The notes under the pieces were generated by a model, which was not told where the DNA came from, did not search any database, and worked only from the letters and a program-made list of their open reading frames with translations. Source: CAZLRH01 sp964562015 (GTDB lineage: Bacteria; Verrucomicrobiota; Verrucomicrobiia; Opitutales; JABDGR01). Taken from it: a DNA stretch of 64,000 nucleotides. Positions 35,742 to 43,859 of the stretch are shown here, one piece after another. Made by a program: the position numbers and the translations under genes. Where the stretch lies: contig CAZLRH010000012.1 of the NCBI GenBank assembly GCA_964562015.1, forward strand, positions 1 through 64,000, read 5' to 3'. Every line of letters begins with the position of its first letter. Positions within the stretch are counted from its first letter, which is position 1.

Positions 35742-36335
35742 ATGGCGACAACCCGCGAACGATGGCGAAACCGACTGCCTCATTGGGAAGTCGCCGATCA
35801 GCCGCACTTTGTCACTATCCATTGCGCCCATTCACTGCCGCAGGATGTAAGAGCAAAAATTGCCGAGATCAAGACCAGCCTAGACACCATCGCACCCATG
35901 TCGGAGAAATTTGGCGTACTCCAGCGGCAATATTTTCTGACTTACGAAAAATACTTTGATCACGCGACTGGCTTCGCTCCGTTCTTGCAGGGAGAGGTTT
36001 GCCAGATCGTGCTCACTGCGTGGCTGAATTTCGAGAGGCAAGAGGGCTGGCGGGTGGCGCATCATGTAATCATGCCCAATCATGTGCATTTTCTCATGAA
36101 CCCTGTAAAGCCCACCGCAACGGCACTCCGGATTTGCTTGCCGAAATTTAAGGGTCGTATTGCGAGATTGGCCAATCAGGTTTTGGCCCGAAGGGCTCTT
36201 TTCTGGCAGCCCGATTGGTTTGATCGCTGGATGAGAAACGAAGCAGAGACAATGCGTGTGGTGGATTATATTCAGAACAATCCGGTGAAGGCAGGACTCG
36301 TTCAGCACTGGCAGGATTATCGCTGGGTGAAATAG
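35742..36335 (+). mobile_element. REP-associated tyrosine transposase (RAYT, Y1/IS200-like)
   Basis: A 197-residue Y1-type HUH transposase. The His-hydrophobe-His motif is HHVIMPNHVHFLMNP (about residues 109-123) and the catalytic Tyr lies in VVDYIQNNPVKAGLV (about 175-189). An N-terminal REW-like segment (ERWRNRLPHWE) suits RAYTs. The gene is bounded by palindromes (35545-35624 and 36371-36453), as expected for a REPtron, and copies of that palindrome occur elsewhere in this window. GC content is lower than in most neighbours. Frame and motifs are intact, so it may be active. Confidence 0.9.
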
Positions 36336-36370
36336 GTCGTCATCTCACTGGCCCTAGCCGTGAGGGTTAT

Positions 36371-36453
36371 TTTTCGTAGCGCGGTGCTTTAGCCCGCGCT
36401 CTGGCTTTCTTGGATAATCCAAATGCGCGGGCTAAAGCACCGCGCTACGAAAA
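36371..36453. repeat. REP family A copy 2, perfect 29-bp arms
   Basis: Arms 36371-36399 (TTTTCGTAGCGCGGTGCTTT and on) and 36425-36453 are perfect reverse complements of 29 bases, with a 25-base loop. Immediately downstream of the RAYT gene. Confidence 0.92.
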
Positions 36454-36507
36454 GACGGCCATGCTGCGAGCCGAGATAAGTGGGGCGCGCGCAAGAAAAT
36501 CGGACAC

Positions 36508-37323
36508 TCAATCCTGAAACACTGACTCGCGATGATAGGCCAAAAACTCGACATTTGGCTCTGCGAGTTGTTCAGGTAAACGAATCGATTGGCCGGCAAA
36601 TGGAGCAAAATTGTACTCCAGAGTCGGCTGGGGGAAATAGCTTTTGAGCCGTTTGCTCAAAACAACCTTGAGTTGCTCGTCGAGTGTGATAAGCCCGGAG
36701 TCAAATGCTGCATCATGTATGCTGGAAAGGCAGAGGCCATTGCTGGGCTTAAGTCGATCATCAGGAAATTCGCCCCAAGGCCTAATATGACTGGCGACAA
36801 GCAAGCGAGGCACATTTATGCCGCTAATACAGCAACGAACATTATAGGCATTGAGAATAGCTTGACGAAAGAATTGTTGTCCGCGCCGGGCTTTGACAGT
36901 GCTTCCGACTTCTGTTGGCCCGGTTGGTGCATTCAGTTTATGGTTACTAGGTTCCAGTCGGACTTTGTCGGACCGAAAAAAATCCACCTCGCGATCATCG
37001 TCTTTCGTAAAGAGATCGTGAAGTAGCTGCTCGCTTGCCGGCGCAAGCGTGGAAAGGTGGGTCTGAAACTCCTGCCATAATGAACGATCTTCATTGGCGG
37101 CCCCACGCATCCCTGCAATTCCACGCGCACGCAGGACTGGGTCAAATGACGCAAAGTTGCATAACTTAATCGCTAGACTATTTGGGGAGCGACCCAACTT
37201 TTTTGCAGTCTCGATGATAACCGGGTTCCGAGCATGCATCTTGCCAAAAGGGATTTTAAAATAGAGATTCAGCGCGATAAGGCGATGTTCGCGCGTCCAT
37301 TTCACACTTTCTGCTCTTGGCAT
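36508..37323 (-). CDS. HNH endonuclease
   Basis: 271 residues. The N-terminal part (WTREHRLIALNLYFKIPFGKMHARNPVIIETAKKLGRSPNSLAIKLCNF) is a helical, possibly DNA-reading region seen in some restriction-like HNH proteins. The HNH core is RCCISGINVPRLLVASHIRPW then DDRLKPSNGLCLSSIHDAAFDSGLITLD, containing the H, N and H positions. A C-terminal strand region follows. It is plausibly a modification- or sequence-dependent nuclease in defence, but no methyltransferase is adjacent. Codons and GC are markedly lower than in the flanking core genes, consistent with lateral acquisition alongside the RAYT. Confidence 0.8.
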   Translation of the reverse strand: MPRAESVKWTREHRLIALNLYFKIPFGKMHARNPVIIETAKKLGRSPNSLAIKLCNFASFDPVLRARGIAGMRGAANEDRSLWQEFQTHLSTLAPASEQLLHDLFTKDDDREVDFFRSDKVRLEPSNHKLNAPTGPTEVGSTVKARRGQQFFRQAILNAYNVRCCISGINVPRLLVASHIRPWGEFPDDRLKPSNGLCLSSIHDAAFDSGLITLDEQLKVVLSKRLKSYFPQPTLEYNFAPFAGQSIRLPEQLAEPNVEFLAYHRESVFQD

Positions 37324-37457
37324 CGGATTAGCGTAGCAACCAGTAGTTATTATGCGAGTCCAATAAGGCTTAAAAAAGTATTAAGCCGTTACTCGAAGCC
37401 AAAACAATTTCATGCTTGTCAGTAATTTCATGCCTGGCCAGGTAGTATGGCCAACAT

Positions 37458-37832
37458 ATGAATCAATCTCGAGTTGGAGTAGAACAGCCTGATCCAGCAG
37501 CCATATTTGCAGCGGCATTATCGATTTGGCAGGCCTATTGTTGGCGGATGAATAACAGTGCGACACGCAGTCTAGGTGAATCCTACAGCGGGATGGACCA
37601 GTTCATGCGAGAGGCTATGCGTGTGGCCACTCTTTTTGAGGAATGGGCATGCTTGTACATAAACTTTAGTGAGTTAATCGAAATTTGGCCCTATTTACTG
37701 TAAGACAAATTTGGCGATGCCTACATGTCAGCGGGCATGTCGGACTCTGTTTCGGATTTTAATGAAGCCGATTGCTGGCAGATTGCAACGATGCTTCGAC
37801 TGCCAATTCGGATTCTTAAAATCGGAAACTAA
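37458..37832 (+). pseudogene. Hypothetical gene interrupted by in-frame TAA
   Basis: The frame starts at ATG 37458 (MNQSRVGVEQPDPAAIFAAAL) and reaches TAA at 37701-37703 after EIWPYLL. The same frame then continues DKFGDAYMSAGMSDSVSDFN through LRLPIRILKIGN to a stop at 37830-37832. The joined text WPYLL(E)DKFGDAY reads as one protein of about 124 residues in which one Glu codon (GAA) became TAA. Family unknown; one half has a YCWRMNNSATRSLGES-type polar helix. Low GC like its HNH neighbour, part of the same accessory segment. The continuation past the stop is long enough that chance is unlikely, but this is inference. Confidence 0.6.
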
Positions 37833-37838
37833 GAACCC

Positions 37839-39608
37839 TCAATACCTCGCCATCCCTGGCTCTATCTCTTCCGCCCATTGATGAATGCCGCCGCGGAGGT
37901 TGACGGCTTGCGGAAACCCTTTCGCCCGGAGGAATTTCGCCGCCTGTAGGCTGCGGCCGCCGTGATGGCAGTGGACGAGGATCGCGCGGTCGCGCGGGAG
38001 GTCGGCCAGGCGCGCGGGCACTTCCGCCAGCGGAATGGTCGTGCTGCCGTCGAGCCGGCACAGCGAAACTTCAAACGGTTCGCGCACATCGAGCACCAGC
38101 GGCGGCGCGGACGATTCCAGCCAGGCGTGCGCATCCTCGACGCCGATTTCCAGCGGCGGATTGGCGGGGTCGAAGGGCAAAGCGGGGGCGGAGGACATGG
38201 GGAAAGAAGAAGGTTGGGGGTTGGAAGTTGGAGGTTGCAGGTTGGGGGGTGCAGGTTGTGGCTTGGAGGCTGCAGGTGGCAGGGCTCCTTTGGACGCGGC
38301 CGAGGCGGGTTCGACTCGGCTCACCGCAGGCGCAGGAGAAGAGTGGCGGAGGTCAGGCGGAGTGTTGCGAGGGTCGGATTGCGAGCGGGGGAGCGCGGCG
38401 CCGGGGCTGGGGCCGTCGGCCGTTTTGGTCTCGCGCAATGCCTGCATGTCGCGCAGAAAGCGGCCGTTGGTGTCGCCCGGCTTGGCGGCGCTGGCACCCG
38501 CAGTTACGCTTGCCCCGAGCGAAGTCGACGGGCTCGCGCCGGACTTCGTCGAGGGGCCTGCCCCGAGCGGTTCGACTCGGCTCTCCCGAAGCCCAGTCGA
38601 GGGGCCTGGGCCCCGCAGCGCCTGCATGTCGCGCAGGAAACGCTCATTCGTGTCGCCGGACTTGGAACTCGCCGCACGGGACGCCGCCGCCGGGTTGGCC
38701 GCGGGCGGAGGCGCGGAATTGGTCCCGCGCAGCGCGCGCAGATCACGCAGAAAACGTTCGTTGGTGTCGGAAGCTTTGTGGCGGGCCGGGCGCGTTTCGC
38801 ATTGCCAGTTGTACAACGCCGGGTCGAGCGCGGCGATGCGGGCGTCCGGTTGCGGGCCGCACGCCGGGCAATGCGGATCGGCCTTTAGGCGAATGACGCG
38901 CGGCGTCGCGCCCAGCGCTTCATACACCAGCATCCGCCCGATAAGCGGCTCGCCTACATTCAAAAGCAATTTCAGCGCCTCCATGGCCATCAAGCTGCCA
39001 ATGAGCCCGCACAGCGCACCAAACACGCCCGCCTCCGAGCAATCGGGCACCTCGCCGGGCCCGGGCATTTCGGGAAACAGGCAGCGGTAACACGGGCCGC
39101 CGCGCGCCGGCGCAAAGACCGACACCTGGCCCTCGAAGCGCATAATGCTCCCGTGCACCAACGGCCGCTTGGCCAGCACGGCGACATCGTTCGCGAGGTA
39201 CCGCGTGGAGAAATTATCCGCCCCGTCGACGATGAGGTCGTATTCGGCGGCGAGCTCGCGGGCGTTGGCGGCGGAAAAACCGTCGATGTGTTCGCGCAGG
39301 CGAATCTCGGGATTGAGGGCGGCCAGGCGCTCGCGTCCGCTGATGGTCTTGGGCGTGCCGAGGTGGCTGGTGTCGTGCAGAATCTGGCGGTGGAGATTGT
39401 GCAACTCCAGTTGATCCGGGTCAGCCAGGCCGAGGGTGCCGACGCCCGCCGCGGCGAGATACAAGGCCGCCGGGCTGCCCAGGCCGCCGAGGCCGATGAG
39501 CAGCACGCGGGCGTCGCGCAACTTCGCCTGGCCCTCGACGCCCACGCCCGGCAGCAACAACTGGCGGCTGTACCGGGTGAGTTCCTCGGGGGAAAAATTC
39601 GCGGGCAT
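37839..39608 (-). CDS. MoeB/ThiF-type adenylyltransferase fused to a rhodanese domain
   Basis: 589 residues. The E1-like domain (about 1-262) has LIGLGGLGSPAALYLAAAGVG (nucleotide loop), the adenylation residues around NLHRQILHD, and the zinc pairs CYRC and CPAC. The C-terminal rhodanese (about 485-589) has the active Cys in VHCHHGGRS. Such MoeBR/UBA4-type enzymes adenylate and thiolate a ubiquitin-like sulfur carrier for molybdopterin, thiamine or tRNA thiolation. The about 220-residue linker is odd: three near-identical segments of the form DTNERFLRDLRALR, then a low-complexity stretch that looks like untranslated spacer. No sulfur-carrier gene is in the window. Confidence 0.88.
   Translation of the reverse strand: MPANFSPEELTRYSRQLLLPGVGVEGQAKLRDARVLLIGLGGLGSPAALYLAAAGVGTLGLADPDQLELHNLHRQILHDTSHLGTPKTISGRERLAALNPEIRLREHIDGFSAANARELAAEYDLIVDGADNFSTRYLANDVAVLAKRPLVHGSIMRFEGQVSVFAPARGGPCYRCLFPEMPGPGEVPDCSEAGVFGALCGLIGSLMAMEALKLLLNVGEPLIGRMLVYEALGATPRVIRLKADPHCPACGPQPDARIAALDPALYNWQCETRPARHKASDTNERFLRDLRALRGTNSAPPPAANPAAASRAASSKSGDTNERFLRDMQALRGPGPSTGLRESRVEPLGAGPSTKSGASPSTSLGASVTAGASAAKPGDTNGRFLRDMQALRETKTADGPSPGAALPRSQSDPRNTPPDLRHSSPAPAVSRVEPASAASKGALPPAASKPQPAPPNLQPPTSNPQPSSFPMSSAPALPFDPANPPLEIGVEDAHAWLESSAPPLVLDVREPFEVSLCRLDGSTTIPLAEVPARLADLPRDRAILVHCHHGGRSLQAAKFLRAKGFPQAVNLRGGIHQWAEEIEPGMARY
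38429..38785 (-). repeat. Three intragenic repeats encoding DTNxRFLRDxxALR, with a palindromic insertion
   Basis: Units lie at about 38734-38785, 38616-38660 and 38429-38481 (residues about 276-291, 316-331, 376-391 of the MoeB-rhodanese protein). Between units two and three, 38497-38620 contains palindrome-like words (TCGACTCGG, CGTCGAGGGG, AGTCGAGGGG) typical of dispersed intergenic repeats. Confidence 0.82.
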
Positions 39609-39786
39609 GGCGGAGGCGGGAGGCTGCGGGGTACTTGATGCTTGAGTGCGTTAACTATGCAGAATTCAAAATTGAAAATTCAAGATTCAAAAAAGGGACG
39701 CAAGCCGCCACCCAGAGCATAAACCAGGCCCATGGGCGCGGCGTGACGGCAGAGCCTGTTTCGGCGAATCCGCGCCAGCGGAGGCC

Positions 39787-42700
39787 TCATTTGCCGAGGA
39801 GGTTGCCGACCGCCGCCTGCTTGAGCAGGCTGTACAGGTTATCTGTATTCGGCTGCTGGAGCGTGCCGGTGACGGCGAATTTCGGGCCGGCGCCGTAGGC
39901 GCTGGCATTGGCCGGGGCGCGCATCAGACCGACGCCGCCGAGGAGGGTGGCCACCTTGCCCTTGCCGTCCAATTGCAGGTTGACGACGAGCGGCTGGGCC
40001 GGAATGGGAACGCCCGGGCGGTAGGTGATGCGGCCCGAGCCCGTCAGATTAATCTCAGGATTTTTTACGACAAGTTGAGTCAATTCAATATTCAAATTCG
40101 GACCGCGGCGGGCGGCCATGGTCAGGTCGGTGTATTTGACCTGCTGCAGCAGGGCTACGAGGTCGTTGAATTGGGTGAGGCCCTTGGGCGCCTTCGGACC
40201 GGTGATGATGGAGGCGATGCCGGCGACCGTGGAGGCGACGTTGAGGCCGCCGCCCGCGAGGGAGTTTTTGTCCATGCGGTCGAGCAGGTGGAGCGTGCCG
40301 CTGCTGCTGTTGAGCTTCGAGTCGAATTGCACGCGGGCGAGGAGGTCGTCGAGGTTCGCGCCGCGCCCAGAGGCGGAGGCGGCCATGGTGAATTTGCCGT
40401 CCACCGGCGGCGTGCCCTTCGGGTCGCGGGCCTTGAAATAGCGGGTGCTGTCAAAATTCTTCACGTCGAGCTTGGCCGCCAAATCATAGGGCTCCTTCGC
40501 GTTCGATTTTTCGAAGGAGAGATTGCCATTGAAAGTGAGCGGCGCGCCCATGAGCTGGGCCGAGACGTTGTCGAGTGAAACCTTGGTGGCGGCGGCCTGG
40601 GCCTGGGCGTTCAAGTTGTCCGCTTGATAGGTGCTGTAGAACAAATGCTTGAGGTTGATTTTCGCCGTGCCGGGAAAGTCGCCCCAGAAAGGCGCGGCAT
40701 CCGGCTTGGTGGAAGGAGCGGCAGCCGCAGTGGCGTTCGCGGGGGCGGCGGCCGCGGCAGCGGGCGCGGCGCCGGGGGCGGCGGGCGGCGGAATCGGGCG
40801 GAACGCGTCGTTGAGGGCCAGCACGTCATCCACCACCAGCGAATCACCGAGCAGGCTCAGATCGAAGGCGCGGGTTTTGTCCGTGCCGGTGAGCGAGAAT
40901 TTGAGCGTGCAATTGGTCGGGCCGTCCACGCCTTCAGCAGTGATGGGCACGGTGATTTGCAGGTTGCTGCCATCGGGCGCGTATTTGCCGGAGGCGTTGG
41001 CGAGCTTGATGCTCTTCACCTTGCGCGATGGATAAGTCACATGCCAGTCGGTGAGGTCGGCATTGAAAGAGAAGGCACCGTCGGGCGAGAGTTGGCCGGA
41101 GAGCGTGGCGTTGCCCGAGCCGAGGTTGTCGTTGTCGCGCAATTCGGGGCGTTTGAACGCGTCGGCGAGCGCATTGCGCACGGCGGGCTGGCTCATCAGG
41201 CGGTGGAGGTCACCGTTGAAATTAAATTTGACCGACGGCAGCGTGGCGGGTGCGCCTGTCGCCACCGGTGGGTGCGAATATTGGACACTGCCGGCGACGA
41301 GGTTGCCGGTCGTCATCGTGCACAACAGGCCGGTCATGGAAAATTCGCTCAAGCCCTCGTGGGAAATGCGCGCGGACGGCAGGCCGGTGATGTCCACGCC
41401 ATTGAGCATCGGCTCCGTGCCCTGCCGCAAGACGAGGCGGTCCACCGAGAACGGCGCATTCGAAGTAACTGAATAAATGCCTTCGCCGTGGGCGTCCGCG
41501 CCTTCGCCGCGCACGACGACATCGGCGGAAACGGTGTTCCCGCGCACTTGCAGATTGCCCGTCAACGCGCTCAGCAAGGCCAGCGGCAATTGATTCAATT
41601 TCGCCGACACCAGATTGCCGGAGAACACGGGCCAGGGCGTCGTATTGCCTGCGGCCTTGGCGGCGGTGGTGGTATTGCTCGCCGACGGCACGGTCAGCGC
41701 TTGCAGCAATTTGACTTCGGCATAGGCCGGGCCGGGCGCATTCGGCGCGGCGACGCGCATTTCCGCCGCGGGCACGGTGTACGCGCCCGTCTCACCGGCG
41801 GCTTTCTGGAGGGCGAAGGTGGCATCGAGCAGGAGCGGGGTGGCCGGCACGCTGTCGCCCCATTCCTTGGCCAGCGGCTGGAGGCGCAACTGGTCGAGCG
41901 CGACGGCGAGGTGCCCGCTGGTCACGGAAAGCGATGCGGTTTTGTCGGCGGCGGTCGTGGCGTTGTGCAAGGTGACGTTGGCGGAGAATTGCGCGAAAGT
42001 GGTGTTGCCGGTGGCGAGCAGGATTTGGCGGACGACGGCGACGGTGTCACCGGCCTGATAATTCGCCGAGGCGTCGACGACGAGGGTGGCGCCCGCCAGC
42101 AGCGGCTTGTTATCCTGCGTCACGCTGAGGTTGCCGATATTCAGGGGCGTGTTGGTCTGGAGCAAAATGGCGCCGTTGTTGCCCGTGCCGAGATTGGCCT
42201 GCCCGCTCAAGGAATTGCCGGTCACGGAAATATTCGCGGGCAGAAACGGAGTGACCCACGCGAGCGGGAATTGCTGGAGCGTGAGTTGCGCCAGACCGGG
42301 GCCGCTGCCCTGGGTGATTTCGAAATCGGAAGCGCCGCCATCGTGCTTTTTCACCGCGACGGTCATGGGCTTGAGCAAGTCCAGCGTGGCGACGGCCTGG
42401 CCATTGTCCGGTGCGAGGGTGAGGTGGATTTGTTTGGCGGCGAGCGCATCGCTCGCCCACGCCACGTCGAGATCGGCGTTGACCTGTACCGCACCCAGCG
42501 CGCGCAATTGCGGCTGGAAAACCTCGAGGCCACTGGCTTTGGCGTTCAAGTTGCCCTTGAGGCTTGCGCTGCCCGCCGCCGGATCGCTGGCGAACTGGCC
42601 CGCGCCATGCGCGGAAAAATCGGGGAGTTTTGCGCCGAAGGCAAACGGCTCGATTTGCGCGCGGGTGCAGTTGAGGGAAAAATCACCGGCGAGCGAGCCG

Positions 42701-43506
42701 TTGTCGGCATAATTGCCGTCGAGGGCAAGAAGGCTGGCGGCAGCGCCCGGCTGGCCCACGGTCAGGGTGAATTTACGCGCGGCGGAACCGGCGGGCGCGG
42801 CGACGTTCAGGCTGGCTTGCAGGCGCGTGGGTTGCGCTTGCTGGGCGAGGGTGGCGGCGAATTCGGCGTCGAACGCAATTTTTTGCGGAACGAATTTTGC
42901 GTCGCACGTGAGGTCGAGCTTCGCCTGGACGCTCATGTCCTTCACCGTGGCGTTGGCGGAGGAGTCCTTGAAACCCAACTGGCCTTCCGCATGGCCGGTG
43001 CTCCCGGCACCGAGGTCGCGCGCGGTCAAATTGGCGGCGATGGTGCGCTGGTTGGGCAGCAGGACCGTGCCGGAAAAATCAGCTTGCTTGATGAGGAGCG
43101 CGGCGAGGGTGGCATTGGGCGGACCGGAGTCGGCCTTTTTGGCGGTCGCCGGAGTGGCGGCGGCGGGCGCAGGGTGCGAGGCATCGACGACCAGGCCGGT
43201 GAGCGTCACGCGGTCGATGACCTTGATGTTGCCAAAGAGGAGATTGGAAAGGGAGTACTGGAGTTGGGCCTGGCCGAGGTTGACTTTGTAGCCGCCGGTG
43301 GTGAGTTCGAGGCCGGAAATTTCTCCTCCACTCAAGCCAAGGGCCACCTTATCCAGCTTGGCCTGCGGGTCGGTCTGGCGCAGCGCCTTCAGGGCGTACG
43401 ACGTTTGGACGCCGGAGTTGAGCACATAGGCCAGGCCCGCGCCTACCAGGAGCACGAGGGCGGCGAACAAATACAGGAGCCAGCGCAGAGGTCGTTTGAG
43501 AGCCAT
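39787..43506 (-). CDS. Large AsmA-like envelope protein
   Basis: 1239 residues. An N-terminal membrane anchor (about 8-30, WLLYLFAALVLLVGAGLAYVL) precedes a very long beta-rich region of Ala/Asn/Thr-rich repeats. The C-terminal quarter resembles the AsmA-like C-terminal domain: GNLSFEKSNAKEPYDLAAKLDVKNFDST, KFTMAASASGRGANLDDLLARV, LVVKNPEINLTGSGRITY. AsmA-type proteins bridge the inner and outer membranes and are thought to move phospholipids through a beta groove. The length is at the high end of the family. A perfect 10-bp hairpin lies 28 bases upstream of the ATG. Monocistronic. Confidence 0.82.
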   Translation of the reverse strand: MALKRPLRWLLYLFAALVLLVGAGLAYVLNSGVQTSYALKALRQTDPQAKLDKVALGLSGGEISGLELTTGGYKVNLGQAQLQYSLSNLLFGNIKVIDRVTLTGLVVDASHPAPAAATPATAKKADSGPPNATLAALLIKQADFSGTVLLPNQRTIAANLTARDLGAGSTGHAEGQLGFKDSSANATVKDMSVQAKLDLTCDAKFVPQKIAFDAEFAATLAQQAQPTRLQASLNVAAPAGSAARKFTLTVGQPGAAASLLALDGNYADNGSLAGDFSLNCTRAQIEPFAFGAKLPDFSAHGAGQFASDPAAGSASLKGNLNAKASGLEVFQPQLRALGAVQVNADLDVAWASDALAAKQIHLTLAPDNGQAVATLDLLKPMTVAVKKHDGGASDFEITQGSGPGLAQLTLQQFPLAWVTPFLPANISVTGNSLSGQANLGTGNNGAILLQTNTPLNIGNLSVTQDNKPLLAGATLVVDASANYQAGDTVAVVRQILLATGNTTFAQFSANVTLHNATTAADKTASLSVTSGHLAVALDQLRLQPLAKEWGDSVPATPLLLDATFALQKAAGETGAYTVPAAEMRVAAPNAPGPAYAEVKLLQALTVPSASNTTTAAKAAGNTTPWPVFSGNLVSAKLNQLPLALLSALTGNLQVRGNTVSADVVVRGEGADAHGEGIYSVTSNAPFSVDRLVLRQGTEPMLNGVDITGLPSARISHEGLSEFSMTGLLCTMTTGNLVAGSVQYSHPPVATGAPATLPSVKFNFNGDLHRLMSQPAVRNALADAFKRPELRDNDNLGSGNATLSGQLSPDGAFSFNADLTDWHVTYPSRKVKSIKLANASGKYAPDGSNLQITVPITAEGVDGPTNCTLKFSLTGTDKTRAFDLSLLGDSLVVDDVLALNDAFRPIPPPAAPGAAPAAAAAAPANATAAAAPSTKPDAAPFWGDFPGTAKINLKHLFYSTYQADNLNAQAQAAATKVSLDNVSAQLMGAPLTFNGNLSFEKSNAKEPYDLAAKLDVKNFDSTRYFKARDPKGTPPVDGKFTMAASASGRGANLDDLLARVQFDSKLNSSSGTLHLLDRMDKNSLAGGGLNVASTVAGIASIITGPKAPKGLTQFNDLVALLQQVKYTDLTMAARRGPNLNIELTQLVVKNPEINLTGSGRITYRPGVPIPAQPLVVNLQLDGKGKVATLLGGVGLMRAPANASAYGAGPKFAVTGTLQQPNTDNLYSLLKQAAVGNLLGK

Positions 43507-43533
43507 AAAGGAGAAGAGGGAGAATCGTGACCG

Positions 43534-43558
43534 AAAGTTCCCGGAAAACGGGAACTTT
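43534..43558. promoter_or_regulatory. Perfect inverted repeat in the AsmA leader
   Basis: AAAGTTCCCG (43534-43543) and CGGGAACTTT (43549-43558) around GAAAA, 28 bases before the AsmA start codon. It could be a leader RNA hairpin or an operator; nothing decides between them. The rest of the 353-base gap to the next plus-strand gene holds no gene that I can see. Confidence 0.55.
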
Positions 43559-43859
43559 TGGCGGCTTCACCCACTCCCTTAGTTTGGCGGCGGAGCCCCC
43601 AAAGGCGAATTTTTTCAGCACAGTGGGGTTAAGTACGTACAGACCGGTGGGGCGGCGGAAACGCCCTGCGCCCACGGCCCGATGCATAAACGGGGCCGAT
43701 AAATCAGATTGCTAATCCAACCCTGGGTTTGCGATAACGGAAAAAACTCCGACGGATAATCATGGTCCCCGACGAACTTCCCGGCGCGCTTGACGGAGCC
43801 CGCGTTTTTCCGCCCGCCGCCAGGGAGCCCGCGGCGGCCGGAAGCTAGCCGACTTCCGC

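Noticed and set aside
35508..37832. Prophage or integrative element
   Set aside because: No integrase, structural genes or attachment repeats; only a RAYT, an HNH nuclease and a broken gene.
41488..43530. 680-codon open frame opposite the AsmA-like gene
   Set aside because: Arg/Gly/Glu-rich text without domains; an artefact of GC-rich codon structure on the opposite strand.
43534..43558. LexA operator
   Set aside because: The half-site spacing (GTTC to GAAC about 11 bases apart) does not fit a GTTC-N4-GAAC-type box.
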